Shown: piece after piece, positions 25,105 through 35,064 of the stretch
Position numbering within the stretch: the first letter of the stretch is position 1
Layout of the letters: the number at the start of each line of letters is the position of its first letter
Origin: Sphingomonas rhizophila
GTDB taxonomy: Bacteria; Pseudomonadota; Alphaproteobacteria; Sphingomonadales; Sphingomonadaceae
Direction of reading: 5' to 3'
Assembly: GCF_014396585.1 (NCBI RefSeq)
Contig: NZ_CP060717.1
Coordinates: 1,054,001 to 1,118,000 of the forward strand
Length of the DNA stretch: 64,000 nucleotides
Made by a program: the position numbers and the translations under genes
Notes under the pieces: generated by a model
Told to the model about the DNA's origin: nothing
Seen by the model: the letters and a program-made list of their open reading frames with translations, nothing else
Database searches by the model: none

Positions 25105-27461
25105 CAGGCCCTCCCCGCCCCCGCAGTTTTCAGAGCCACCAGCAGGCCGGTCCGATCATAGCGGTAGATGCTGTCCTTCCCGTCGGCGGCATCCGGATTG
25201 GCCGAAAGGCGCAGCAGGCGGCCCGCTTCCGGCGCAACCGCATCCGGATCTCCGCTGATGACCAGGTCGACGTCCGCGTCGTCGTCTTCACCGACGACGA
25301 TGTAGCCCGCCGCTTCGACGATCGGACGCAGCATGTTCTGCATCCACGCATCGTTCGACGGCAGGCGGCAGACCAGCGGCTTCGACGGCACGGCCACCGC
25401 TCCGACATGCTCGGCGAACAGCCAGTGCGCGTCGAGAAGCTCGGCAGGTTCGCCGCCGATCAGGGTCACGCCGGCGACCTGGCCCAGGATCGATGCGGCG
25501 ATCACCTCATGCTCGATCGTCATCAGGTCGATGACCTCGGCGAAGGCATAGCCCAGCTCGTTTTGACCGTCGTTGAGGCGGAAAACACGGATCTTGCTGT
25601 CCTTGTTCGGGTCATGATCCCGGGCGTCGAGACCCGCGAGCGGAAGGATGCTCTCGCCGAGCTGGACCCGCAGCTGGCCCGCGCCGAGGCGGATCGAGCC
25701 CGACCAGACTTCCTCGATCCGGTCGACCACGCCAAGGCGTATGGCACGGCGAACACCGTCGAGTCCGCGGAACAGCAGCACCGAGACATTGTCGTTGGCT
25801 ACCGTCTTCGCGGTTTCGGCGACGCGACTTCCCCGTTCCTGCGCTTCAAGGCGAACGCCGCCGACTTCGGCGAGCCCTGCCGGGTCGAACAGCAGGATCG
25901 GGCTGCCATCGTCGGCCAGCGTCGTCCCGGCATAGAGGCCGGTGCCCATGACTGCCGGGGCCGCCGGTTTCACGACCAGTTCCTCATGGTCGTGGATGCG
26001 GTCGACCGCGAGGGCGAAGACATCGCCACCGGCGGGCTTGAGCACAACCAACGTGCGGTCTTCATCGGTCATGTCGCTTTGCAGGCCGAGCACATCGGCA
26101 AGGGCAATTTCCGGCACGCGCCGCCCACGGATGGTCGCGACTCCCGATCCGCCGATGCGGTCGAGGCTGACCGACGACCCGTTGGCGCGCACGATTTCTT
26201 CGATGGCGGCGCGGGGAATCGCGAAATGCTGGGTGCCGATCGAAACGGTAAGCGCCGGGATAATGGTCAGGGTGAGCGGGACACGAAGGGTCATTCGGGT
26301 GCCGCTGCCAGGGGTAGAATCGACCTCGACGACACCGCCGATGCGCTCGACGTTGGATCGGACAACGTCCATCCCAACGCCGCGGCCGGAAATCGCGGTC
26401 ACGGCCTTCGCCGTCGACAATCCAGCCTCGAAGATCAGCGCCAGACGGTCGCGCGGCGACAGCCCCGCTGCATCCTCTTTCGACAGCACGCCGTTGGCTA
26501 CTGCCTTCTCAACCAGCTTCTTGCCGTCGATGCCCTTACCGTCGTCGACGATATCGATGAGGATCTGGTTTCCAGACTGTCGCGCCGACACCGACAGGAG
26601 CCCGATTTCACGCTTCCCGGCCTTGAGTCGCTCGATAGGTGTTTCGATCCCATGGTCGATCGCATTGCGAATGATGTGGGTCAGCGGATCGCGGATCATC
26701 TCGATCATTTCGCGATCCAGTTCGACGTCGCCGCCCTCGATATCGACCAGCACCTGCTTGCCAAGCTCGGCCGACAGGTCACGGACCATTCGCGGCAGGG
26801 CGACGAACAGGTTCTCGATCCGCTGCATGCGCGTCCGCGTGATCGCGTCGCGCATCTCCGCGATGATGCCCGACAAGCGTTCGAACGCGCCATCGACAGC
26901 AACGTCACCGGGCGCTTCGCGAAGTCGGCGCGCAAGCTCGTTGCGGGCGAGCACCATGTCACTCACACCGGACATGACGCGGTCGAGCAATTCGACCGAC
27001 AGGCGGATCGTTCGGGGGGCAGCGGCGGTGGACGGCGTCTTGACGGCAGCGTCGGCGGTGGCGGCCGCTTCAATCTTGGCAGCCGGCGCATCGCCCTGCG
27101 CTTCAAGCGCTTCGATCAGCGACTCATCGTCGCCGGCCGGAAATTCTGCGTTGGCTTCGATTGCGGCGACCATTTCGCCGATGCGGTCGATGATCGCGAG
27201 TACGCCGCTGACCAGCGCCGGATCGGGCGCGCGGCGGCCCGCACGGCAATCGGCCAGCGCGTCTTCGGCAGCATGGCTAAGCGCCTCGAGGCGCGGGAAG
27301 TCGAAGAAGCCGCAGTTGCCTTTGACGGTGTGGACGAAGCGGAAGATGGAATCGAGACGCGCCCGATCGCCGGGGCTGGCTTCCCAGGCCACGATCTCGC
27401 CGCCCAGGGATTCGAGCATCTCACGGCATTCCGCCACGAAATCGGCAATCAGATCATCCAT
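25104..27461 (-). CDS. cheA: Chemotaxis histidine kinase CheA with a pseudo-receiver tail
   Basis: A 785-residue kinase that feeds phosphate to CheY and CheB. The Hpt domain carries His44 (VHTVKGNCGF). A dimerisation domain (about 165-230, RLSVELLDRVMSGVSDMVLA) and an ATP-binding domain follow (HIIRNAIDHGIE, DIVDDGKGID, GRGVGMDVVRSNV). There are then two CheW-like domains (about 445-570 and 585-690). The last 80 residues (KPLVCRLPSNDAWMQNMLRP, EAAGYIVVG, DVDLVISGDPD) have the outline of a receiver domain but lack its acidic pocket. P2, the CheY-binding domain, is not evident. Start ATG 27461 is preferred over 27479. Confidence 0.94.
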   Translation of the reverse strand: MDDLIADFVAECREMLESLGGEIVAWEASPGDRARLDSIFRFVHTVKGNCGFFDFPRLEALSHAAEDALADCRAGRRAPDPALVSGVLAIIDRIGEMVAAIEANAEFPAGDDESLIEALEAQGDAPAAKIEAAATADAAVKTPSTAAAPRTIRLSVELLDRVMSGVSDMVLARNELARRLREAPGDVAVDGAFERLSGIIAEMRDAITRTRMQRIENLFVALPRMVRDLSAELGKQVLVDIEGGDVELDREMIEMIRDPLTHIIRNAIDHGIETPIERLKAGKREIGLLSVSARQSGNQILIDIVDDGKGIDGKKLVEKAVANGVLSKEDAAGLSPRDRLALIFEAGLSTAKAVTAISGRGVGMDVVRSNVERIGGVVEVDSTPGSGTRMTLRVPLTLTIIPALTVSIGTQHFAIPRAAIEEIVRANGSSVSLDRIGGSGVATIRGRRVPEIALADVLGLQSDMTDEDRTLVVLKPAGGDVFALAVDRIHDHEELVVKPAAPAVMGTGLYAGTTLADDGSPILLFDPAGLAEVGGVRLEAQERGSRVAETAKTVANDNVSVLLFRGLDGVRRAIRLGVVDRIEEVWSGSIRLGAGQLRVQLGESILPLAGLDARDHDPNKDSKIRVFRLNDGQNELGYAFAEVIDLMTIEHEVIAASILGQVAGVTLIGGEPAELLDAHWLFAEHVGAVAVPSKPLVCRLPSNDAWMQNMLRPIVEAAGYIVVGEDDDADVDLVISGDPDAVAPEAGRLLRLSANPDAADGKDSIYRYDRTGLLVALKTAGAGRA

Positions 27462-27520
27462 TGGATCGGTGGGTCCCAAACTGTTCAGGACCTCTATGCA
27501 GCCAAGGAGTTAACGCGCCG

Positions 27521-28273
27521 TTATCCCTGCACAGGCGAACCCGCTACCGGCAGGTCGACCCCGATCAGCAGGACCTCGTCGGCCGGATCGCTCAACTGGA
27601 TGGTTCCCCCAGCCTCGGCAGCAAGGCTGTGGGCCAGCCAGGCCCCGGCCGCGCGCGGATCGACGGTCCCGTTGGAATGACCCTCGGCGATGGTTTGGCG
27701 AAGCTTGGGATCGAGCAGGATCCGGGGGCCTTCCGCGCGGATCACAATCTCGATGCCGCTGTCACGCTGCTCGGCGCCGACGTCGAGGCGGCCACCCCGC
27801 ACAAGCGCGTCGCCGGCAATCATGGCGAGGTTGAGCAGCAGCTTGACCGCGCCTTTCGGCAACTTGTCATCTGCGACCATCCAGCCAAGTTCGATGCGCT
27901 TGTCCGCCCCATACAGGCCCTGTAGCGCCGTGTGCGCCTCGCGCGTGTCGACCTCGTCACCGAAACCGCCAGCCGCGCCGAACGCCAGACGGAAGAATTT
28001 GAGCTTGTTGGCGCTGGCCCGGGCACTTTCGGCGAGCAGTTCTAGGCAGCGTTCCCGCATCTCGGGGTCCTGCTCGTCAGCCAACAGTTCGATGCCGTTG
28101 TTGAGCGCGCCGACCGGGGACATGAGGTCGTGGCACAGGCGGCTGCACATCAGGCTGGCGAGTTCGATGGGGGTCATCCGCGCCTGATGGCGGTAAGCGC
28201 GCTCCTTCGCAAGGTCGCTGAAGCTCGCTGCCCCACCCTTGAACAGTTGCAGCATGAGACCCATATCGACCAT
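27521..28273 (-). CDS. chpT: Histidine phosphotransferase ChpT
   Basis: The alphaproteobacterial phosphotransferase that carries phosphate from the hybrid kinase CckA to CtrA and CpdR in the cell-cycle phosphorelay. The 250 residues show the phospho-His48 in LMCSRLCHDLMSPVGALNNG and a degenerate ATPase-like C-terminal fold (AVKLLLNLAMIAGDALVRGG), the typical ChpT architecture. It lies 60 bases upstream of cheA in the same direction, so cell-cycle and chemotaxis genes are joined. Its ATG is only three bases from the ATG of the divergent rluD. CckA is encoded about 10 kb away in this window. Confidence 0.9.
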   Translation of the reverse strand: MVDMGLMLQLFKGGAASFSDLAKERAYRHQARMTPIELASLMCSRLCHDLMSPVGALNNGIELLADEQDPEMRERCLELLAESARASANKLKFFRLAFGAAGGFGDEVDTREAHTALQGLYGADKRIELGWMVADDKLPKGAVKLLLNLAMIAGDALVRGGRLDVGAEQRDSGIEIVIRAEGPRILLDPKLRQTIAEGHSNGTVDPRAAGAWLAHSLAAEAGGTIQLSDPADEVLLIGVDLPVAGSPVQG

Positions 28274-28276
28274 CGG

Positions 28277-29235
28277 ATGTCGGGGACCCAAGCATTATCG
28301 AAGTCGCGCTGGCGCCGGCCCATCAGGGATGGCGGCTGGATCGCGCACTCGCCGACGCGGTCCCGACCTTGTCGCGCGAGCGCTTGAAGACGCTGGTACG
28401 GGCGGGAGCGCTTCACCGCCCGGACGGCTCGGCGCTGCGCGACCCCGCCACCAAGATGCGCGGGGATGAACGGTTTGCGCTTTCAGTGCCGCCGCCAACC
28501 CCGGCGCACAACGAGCCGCAGGACATTCCACTCGGGGTTATGTTCGAGGACGAGCACCTGCTGGTCGTCGACAAGCCGGCCGGATTGGTGGTCCACCCGG
28601 CAGCAGGCAACCTGGACGGCACGCTGGTCAATGCCCTGCTCCACCACTGCGGGGGATCGCTGAGCGGCATCGGCGGCGTCGCCCGGCCCGGCATCGTCCA
28701 CCGCATCGACAAGGATACATCGGGCCTGCTGGTCGTCGCCAAGAACGACCGCGCCCATGAAGGCTTGGCCAAGCAGTTCGCCGACCACTCGATCGATCGC
28801 CGCTACCTGGCGTTCGTTTCGGGCGTGCCGGCGTTGCAGGCCGGAAGCGTCGATGCCCCGCTGGCGCGTTCGACCGCCGACCGGAAGAAGGTCGCGATCG
28901 TCAAGGACGGGCGAGGCAAGCGGGCGGTGACGCACTGGACCAGGCTGAAAAGCTGGCGCGACGCGGCGATGGTCGAATGTCGGCTCGAAACGGGCCGCAC
29001 GCACCAGGTCCGCGTGCACATGGCCTCGATCGGGCATCCGCTGCTCGGCGACCCGGTCTACGGGCGGGCGCCGCATCAACGGCTTCGCGAACTGCTTCAT
29101 CGGCTCGATTTTCGCCGGCAGGCGCTCCACGCGGCGCATCTCGGCTTCGTTCACCCGATTACCAAGGGTCGTTTGTCGTTCGACAGCGCCCTTCCGTCGG
29201 ACATGCAGGAACTGTTCACCGCACTTGGTGTATAG
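28277..29235 (+). CDS. rluD: Ribosomal large-subunit pseudouridine synthase RluD-type, frameshifted at the start
   Basis: A pseudouridine synthase for 23S rRNA, about 319 residues after repair. The N-terminal S4-like domain (WRLDRALADAVPTLSRERLK) precedes the catalytic domain with GIVHRIDKDTSGLLVVAKND, where the Asp of RxDxxTSG is the nucleophile; RTHQVRVHMASIGHPLLGDP follows. The S4 segment has no ATG, GTG or TTG upstream in its own frame before residue 31. Adding one base to GGGG (28282-28285) or CCC (28287-28289) connects it to ATG 28277, so I place the start there. An alternative is TTG 28369, which would cut the S4 domain. Confidence 0.9.
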
Positions 29236-29288
29236 GATTGGAAAGGCTAGGACGGTGCCAACGGCCCGGCCAGGGAGTGAGCAACACG

Positions 29289-30194
29289 ATGGCGAATGCT
29301 AAGGGTATCGTATCGATCCCCGCCTCCGGTGGTGAAGCGGGCCTCAATCGCTACCTCACCGAAATCAAGAAATTCCCGATCCTCGCCCCCGAGGAGGAAT
29401 TCATGCTGGCCAAGCGCTGGCGTGAGCAGGGCGACACCGACGCCGCGGCGCAGCTGGTCAACAGCCACCTTCGTCTCGTGGCGAAGATCGCCATGGGCTA
29501 TCGCGGCTACGGCCTGCCGGTCAGCGAACTGATCAGCGAAGGCAACATCGGCCTTATGCAGGGCGTAAAGAAGTTCGAACCGGATCGCGGCTTCCGCCTG
29601 GCGACCTACGCCATGTGGTGGATCCGCGCTTCGATCCAGGAATTCATTCTGCGCAGCTGGTCGCTCGTGAAGATGGGTACCACCGCGGCCCAGAAGAAGC
29701 TGTTCTTCAACCTGCGCCGGATGAAAAACCAGATCGACGCGTTCGAAGAGGGCGATTTGAAGCCCGCCGACGTGGCGAAAATCGCGACGGACCTTGGTGT
29801 CACGGAAGACGAGGTCGTGTCGATGAACCGGCGCATGGGCCACGGTGGCGACACCAGCCTCAATGCGCCGCTCAAGGACACCGACGGCGAAGGCCAGTGG
29901 CAGGACTTTCTGGTCGACAGCGGCCCGTTGCAGGATGAAATCCTGGCGGACGATGAGGAACGCCAAGTGCGGCACGATTTGCTGACGCAGGCGATGGACA
30001 GCCTCAACGACCGTGAGAAGCACATCCTGACCGAGCGCCGCTTAATCGAGGATCCCAAGACCCTCGAGGACCTGAGCCAGGTCTACGGCGTCAGCCGCGA
30101 GCGTATCCGCCAGATCGAGGTCCGCGCGTTCGAGAAGCTTCAGGCCGCGCTGCTCCGGCTCGCTAACGACCAGCGGTTGCTTCCCGCCGCCTAA
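29289..30194 (+). CDS. rpoH: RNA polymerase sigma factor RpoH (sigma-32)
   Basis: The heat-shock sigma factor, 301 residues. Region 2 (EEEFMLAKRWREQGDTDAAA, then HLRLVAKIAMGYRGYGLPVS) contains the RpoH box QKKLFFNLRRMKNQI near residue 137, unique to sigma-32, and region 4 ends with YGVSRERIRQIEVRAFEKLQ. ATG 29289 gives the normal start MANAKGIVS; the frame runs upstream into rluD and is not used. It is separated from rluD by 53 bases. Control by DnaK and FtsH is expected by analogy; no heat-shock promoter was recognised in the gap. Confidence 0.95.
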   Translation: MANAKGIVSIPASGGEAGLNRYLTEIKKFPILAPEEEFMLAKRWREQGDTDAAAQLVNSHLRLVAKIAMGYRGYGLPVSELISEGNIGLMQGVKKFEPDRGFRLATYAMWWIRASIQEFILRSWSLVKMGTTAAQKKLFFNLRRMKNQIDAFEEGDLKPADVAKIATDLGVTEDEVVSMNRRMGHGGDTSLNAPLKDTDGEGQWQDFLVDSGPLQDEILADDEERQVRHDLLTQAMDSLNDREKHILTERRLIEDPKTLEDLSQVYGVSRERIRQIEVRAFEKLQAALLRLANDQRLLPAA

Positions 30195-30324
30195 CCCCCG
30201 GCGCGGCCCGGAATAAGGGCTTGCATCCGAAACAATGGAGTCCGACGCTCTTCGCCTGGAGAGCGCGGTGCCGCTCGACGCGCGACTCGCGCCCCGCCCT
30301 GATCGACGGAGGAAGGAGAGTCGC

Positions 30325-32351
30325 ATGCCTGGAGAACTCAAAGGCACGAGGGTCATCGCGCTGGTCGGACCGGCCGGCGCGGGTAAGACAGGCCTGGCCG
30401 AAGCGATGTTGTTCGCGGCCGGCGCGGTCGACCGTCATGGATCGACCGGCAAGGGCAACAGCGTTGGCGACAGCAGCCCGGAAGCGCGGAGCCGCGGTGG
30501 CTCGACCGAAACCAACCTCTACAACTTCGAATATCTCGGCGAAAAGTTCGCCATCGTCGATGCACCCGGGTCAATCGGCTTTTCCAGCGATGGCGCGCGT
30601 GCCGTCGCGCTGGCCGACATCGCCATCGTCGTCGTCGACCCGGACCCCGCCCGCGCCGCCTTGGCAGCTCCGGCCATGCGCATGCTCGATGAGCACGGGA
30701 TCCCGCACCTGCTGTTCGTCAACCGCATTGATCAGGCGCATGGGCGGATCCGCGACCTGCTGACCGCGCTCCAGCCGATGAGCGTATCGCCGCTCATCGC
30801 ACGACAGATCCCGATCCGCGAAGGCGACAAGGTAACCGGCTTCGTCGACCTCGCGCTTGAGCGCGCCTTCCATTACATCCCTGGCAAGCCCAGCGAGCAG
30901 ATCACGCTTCCCAGCGATCTCGCCGATCGCGAGGCCGAGGCGCGCACGCACATGCTCGAACAGCTCGCCGACCATGACGACGGCCTGCTCGAACAATTGC
31001 TGATGGACCAAACGCCGGAGCCAGGGACGATCTTCGCCGACCTGGCGCGCGAAACCAGCGACAATCTGGGCGTATCCGTGTTGTTCGGCTCGGCCGAGAA
31101 TGGATGGGGCGTGCGCCGCCTGCTCAAGGCGCTACGCCACGAAGCCCCGGGTCCTCAATCGACTGCAAATCGGCTCGGAGTCGAAGGCCCTGCCCTTCAT
31201 GCGTTCAAAACTTTTCACGGCGGCGCCGTCGGCCGGCTGGTGCTCAGCCGCATCCTTGGCGGGAAGATCGCCGAGGGCGCCGAGCTTCGCGACCCCGACA
31301 GCCATGCCATTCGCCTGGGGCGCTATTCGCCGTTCAAGGCGACAAGACGACCAAAATCCATGAAGCCGGCGACGGCGACATCGCCGCGGTCGCAAAGGTC
31401 GATCAGCTGAGATGCGGACAGTGGCTCACGCTCAGCGGCAAGTCACCGCCGCCGATCGACGTCCAAATGCCGTCGCGCAACTGCGCTCTGGCGATCGAGC
31501 CCGCCGATCGCAAGGACGATGTCCGACTGTCTAGCGCGCTGCAGCGCCTGTTGGAGGAAGACCCGAGCCTCAGCCTCGAGCAGGACGAGGCCAGCCATGA
31601 AATGCGCTTGAAGGGCGTCAACGACGAGCATCTCAAGACCACGATGGCTCGGCTCAAGCGGCGCTACGGGGTCGAGGTGAAGCATCGCGCGCCGACGATC
31701 GGCTATCGCGAATCCATCCGTCGCCCGGTGACCAAGCGCGGACGTCACAAAAAGCAATCTGGAGGCCACGGCCAGTTTGGCGACGTCATTATCGAAGTCG
31801 CGCCACAAGCCCGCGGTGCGGGCTTCAAGTTCGCGGAGCGGATCTCGGGCGGAGCGGTTCCCAAGCAGTGGATTCCGGCGGTCGAACAGGGCGTTCGCGA
31901 TGCGCTTGCGAAGGGGCCGCTCGGTTTCCCTGTGGTTGACGTCACGGTCACCCTGACCGACGGCAGCTATCACAGCGTTGACAGTTCGGAGCTGGCGTTC
32001 CGCCTGGCCGGCAAGCTGGCGATGCAGGAGGCACTGGCCGAGGCGGCCCCGCACCTTCTGGAGCCGGTGCAGCGCCTGACGGTGGTGACGCCCTCCGCAT
32101 CGACGAGCCGGGTGTCGTCGGCGCTTGCCAGCAGGCGTGGCCAGATGCTTGGCATGGCGCCGCGCGACGGGTGGACCGGCTGGGACCGGATCGAGGCGCT
32201 GCTTCCGGAGAGCGAGATCGACGGCCTCGAGGCCGAGTTGCGGTCCCTCAGCCAGGGCCTCGCCACCTATGAGGCAACCTTCGATCATCTCGCCGAGCTC
32301 AACGGCGTCCTCGCCGACAAGGTCGTGCAGAAGCAGGCGGAGCCCGCCTGA
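30325..32351 (+). CDS. Divergent elongation factor G paralogue, frameshifted
   Basis: A full-length EF-G-like protein (about 675 residues after repair). The G domain starts RVIALVGPAGAGKTG (P-loop 15-22), but G3 reads VDAPGS where EF-G has DTPGH, and G4 reads VNRID where EF-G has NKMD. Domains III-V follow: MPSRNCALAIEPADRKD, SGGHGQFGDVIIEV, FPVVDVTVTLTDGSYHSVDS. The loss of the catalytic His suggests weak GTP hydrolysis and a role other than bulk translocation. The break is at GG 31338-31339; GGG restores FKGDKTTKIHEAG. ATG 30325 has a strong ribosome site, GGAAGGAGAG. The canonical fusA is not in the window. Confidence 0.88.
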
Positions 32352-33674
32352 TTAGGCCTCCTTCGGGTCCGGCAGGTTGCCGTCCTCCGGCGCAGCCTCG
32401 TCAGGCTCGCCGGAGGAAATGACCTGCGCCGCGACAAGGTCGCCGACCACGTTGAGCGTCGTTCGGCACATGTCGAGGAAGCGATCGACGCCCAGCACGA
32501 GCGCAATCGCCTGCGGGTCAATGCCGACCATGGCCAGGATCAGAGCCACGACGGGCAGCGAGCCCGCGGGGACACCGGCCGTGCCAATCCCGCCGAGGAT
32601 GCACACCGCCATCACCATCAGCTGTTGCCAGATCGTGAGCTCTATCCCGAAGAATTGGGCAAGGAAGATGACGGTCACGCCTTCGAACATGGCCGTGCCG
32701 TTCTGGTTTGCGGTCGCGCCGATGGTGAGGACGAAGCGGGAGACGCGGCGCGGAAGTCGCAGGTTGTTTTCCGCAACCCGCAATGCCGTCGGCAGGGTTG
32801 CGTTCGACGAGGCCGTCGAGAACGCCATCACCGCGGCTTCCTGTATTTGGCGGAAGAACAACAGCGGGTTCTTGCCGCCCAGGGTCGAGAGCAATGCGGG
32901 ATAGACGATCAGCAACTGGATACCGAGCGCCAGCAGGACCACGCCGACATAGGCCGACAAGCGGATCAGCAGGTCCCATCCGAACAGCGCCGCCAGGTTG
33001 AACATGAAACAGGCGACGGCAATCGGCGCCAGTTTGATGACCACGAGGATCAGGCGCATGGTCACGTCGAAGATCCCTTCGAACCCGCGCTGGAGCGCGC
33101 GAGCGTTGGGAGTATCCGTGATCAGGAGCCCGATCCCGAAGAACAGCGCGAAGAACATCACGGACAGGATCGAGCTGTTCGAACCCATCACTTCGACAAG
33201 GTTGTTCGGAATGATGCTGACGAAGGCGTCCACCCCGCCCGGTTGTTCGGCGCCAGCCTTGACGATCTCGCCTGCGCGCCCGGCCGAATCCTCGAGCATC
33301 TGGCTCGCGACCGCCCGGTCGACCCCCGCCCCGGGCCTCAGCACGTTGACCACGACCAGACTGACCGCCACCGCGATCGACGACACCACGACCGTATAGG
33401 CCAGGGTGCGAAGACCGACCCGCCTCAGGGCTCGGATTTCGCCCATCTCCGCAATGCCGACGACCAGCGCGGAAAACAGTAGCGGAATGACTAGCATGAA
33501 CAGCAATCGAAGGAAGATCTGTCCGATCGGCTGCGTGACATAGGTGGTGACGAATTCGACCCACGCGGCATCCCGCTGTGTGGAAAAGGCGATGAGGCCA
33601 AGGACCAGGCCGACGACGAAGCCGATCAGCATCTTCCATTGCAGCGAAAGGCCACCGCGCGTGGTCTCGGTCAT
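32352..33674 (-). CDS. Dicarboxylate/amino acid:cation symporter (DAACS family)
   Basis: A 440-residue integral membrane symporter of the GltP/DctA family. About eight hydrophobic segments and the re-entrant serine-rich loop AFSTASSNATLPTALRV are visible, followed by NQNGTAMFEGVTVIFLAQ and the helix-8 region LPVVALILAMVGIDPQAIAL, then VDRFLDMCRTTLNVVGD. It carries glutamate/aspartate or C4-dicarboxylates inward with Na+ or H+; the exact substrate cannot be fixed by eye. It is convergent with and immediately adjacent to the EF-G-like gene. Confidence 0.9.
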   Translation of the reverse strand: MTETTRGGLSLQWKMLIGFVVGLVLGLIAFSTQRDAAWVEFVTTYVTQPIGQIFLRLLFMLVIPLLFSALVVGIAEMGEIRALRRVGLRTLAYTVVVSSIAVAVSLVVVNVLRPGAGVDRAVASQMLEDSAGRAGEIVKAGAEQPGGVDAFVSIIPNNLVEVMGSNSSILSVMFFALFFGIGLLITDTPNARALQRGFEGIFDVTMRLILVVIKLAPIAVACFMFNLAALFGWDLLIRLSAYVGVVLLALGIQLLIVYPALLSTLGGKNPLLFFRQIQEAAVMAFSTASSNATLPTALRVAENNLRLPRRVSRFVLTIGATANQNGTAMFEGVTVIFLAQFFGIELTIWQQLMVMAVCILGGIGTAGVPAGSLPVVALILAMVGIDPQAIALVLGVDRFLDMCRTTLNVVGDLVAAQVISSGEPDEAAPEDGNLPDPKEA

Positions 33675-33727
33675 CGTTTTCCCCTATTATTCCTGACCAA
33701 CGGGCATTGCGGTCGAAGGCCGAGCCG

Positions 33728-34993
33728 TCAAGCGCCGGAGCGTCCGAACGGCTCTTCCAACGAGGCAGGCGGGACACTGAACCATCGCGGTCCGGAAGCC
33801 GTCACCCGGAAACAGTCTTCCAGGCGAATGCCGAACTTGCCCGGTAGGTAGATTCCCGGCTCATTGGAAAAGCACATGCCGGGCGCAAGTGGCGTCGTTT
33901 CGCCATGAACCAGGTTGACGGGCTCGTGCCCCTCCATGCCAATGCCGTGACCTGTGCGGTGTGACAGGCCGGGGAGTTTGTAACCCGGACCGTAGCCCCA
34001 TGCTGTGTAAGCCGCCCGGACCGCGTCGTCGACGCTTCCGGCAGTCCGCCCGACACGAGCCGCCGCGAAGGCTATTTTCTGGCCGCGCGCGACCTGATCC
34101 CAGACCTTCCGCTGCTCCTTTGTCGGATCGGCGCCCCATACGAAGCTTCGCGAGATGTCGGACTGGTAGCCGTGCACCGAGCAGCCGCAATCGAACAGGA
34201 CGTTGGTGCCTCGCTCGATGACGTGACGCTTGCCGCTGCCGTGCGGATAAGCGGTGGCTTCGCCCAGCAGCACCAGGCCGCCGTCATACTCGCCGCCCAG
34301 CGCGCGCGTCGCCGCGCCGATTAATCCGTCGATGTCGCCGCGGGTCATGCCGGCCTTCACCCGCGGCCAGGCATGGCGGAATGCGGCGAGGGTAATGTCG
34401 GACGCGGCCTGCATCAGCGAGATTTCGGTGGGCGATTTGACCATTCGGCAGGCGCGCACGACGGGGTTCGCGCTCACCATCCGCAACGATGGCAAGCTGG
34501 CGCGCAGACGATCGACGATGAAGTAGCGATTTGTCTCTTCGATGCCGACCGGGCCGCCGGCGATGTTGCGCTCACGAAGGAAACCAGCAACCAACCGCAA
34601 CGGGTCTTCATCTTCGTCCCAGGTCCTTATTTCTGCCGGAATGGTGAGGCTTTCGCCCACCGATGGCTTCTCGAAGAATGGCGTCACGATGATCGCGTCG
34701 CCGCTGGACGGAATGACCACGGCTGTCAGACGCTCCGAACGCCACCAACGAACGCCGGTGAAATAATCGAGGCTCGGGCCGGACTCGACGATGACCGCGC
34801 CAATGCCATTGGCCCGCATCAGGCGTTGGGCCTTCGCAATGCGCGTCAGGCGCTCGGCCGGTGCGATGGCCGGTGGCAACGCGACAGGTTTCAGGTCCCG
34901 AGCTTCCTCGATTGCCGCCCGGGCCATTCCGGTCATGGGTACCGCGCTCAAAGCGCCCGCACCGGCAATCAGGGAACGTCGAGTGAACTGCAT
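33728..34993 (-). CDS. Secreted M24-family (Xaa-Pro type) metallopeptidase
   Basis: A 421-residue peptidase with a twin-arginine signal at its N-terminus (MQFTRRSLIAGAGALSAVPM, then TGMARA), so probably exported folded. I start at ATG 34993; the frame upstream has no signal-like sequence. The creatinase-like N-domain is followed by the pita-bread fold with LFDCGCSVHGYQSDISRSFV (metal Asp), GHGIGMEGHEPV (His) and FSNEPGIYLPGKFGIRLEDC (Glu). The family removes N-terminal residues before proline. The first metal Asp of the usual DxG pair is inside FDCGC. It is 53 bases downstream of the symporter gene's start. Confidence 0.88.
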   Translation of the reverse strand: MQFTRRSLIAGAGALSAVPMTGMARAAIEEARDLKPVALPPAIAPAERLTRIAKAQRLMRANGIGAVIVESGPSLDYFTGVRWWRSERLTAVVIPSSGDAIIVTPFFEKPSVGESLTIPAEIRTWDEDEDPLRLVAGFLRERNIAGGPVGIEETNRYFIVDRLRASLPSLRMVSANPVVRACRMVKSPTEISLMQAASDITLAAFRHAWPRVKAGMTRGDIDGLIGAATRALGGEYDGGLVLLGEATAYPHGSGKRHVIERGTNVLFDCGCSVHGYQSDISRSFVWGADPTKEQRKVWDQVARGQKIAFAAARVGRTAGSVDDAVRAAYTAWGYGPGYKLPGLSHRTGHGIGMEGHEPVNLVHGETTPLAPGMCFSNEPGIYLPGKFGIRLEDCFRVTASGPRWFSVPPASLEEPFGRSGA

Positions 34994-35064
34994 GAGGCCG
35001 GCCTTCTCGCTTTTTGTCTGGCAAGCATGTTGCATGGCTGCCGTCGATAGGCCAGCAGCGCCGG

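Noticed and set aside
25407-27680. Plus-strand open frame of about 750 codons opposite cheA
   Set aside because: Antisense shadow of cheA; composition biased and no domain visible.
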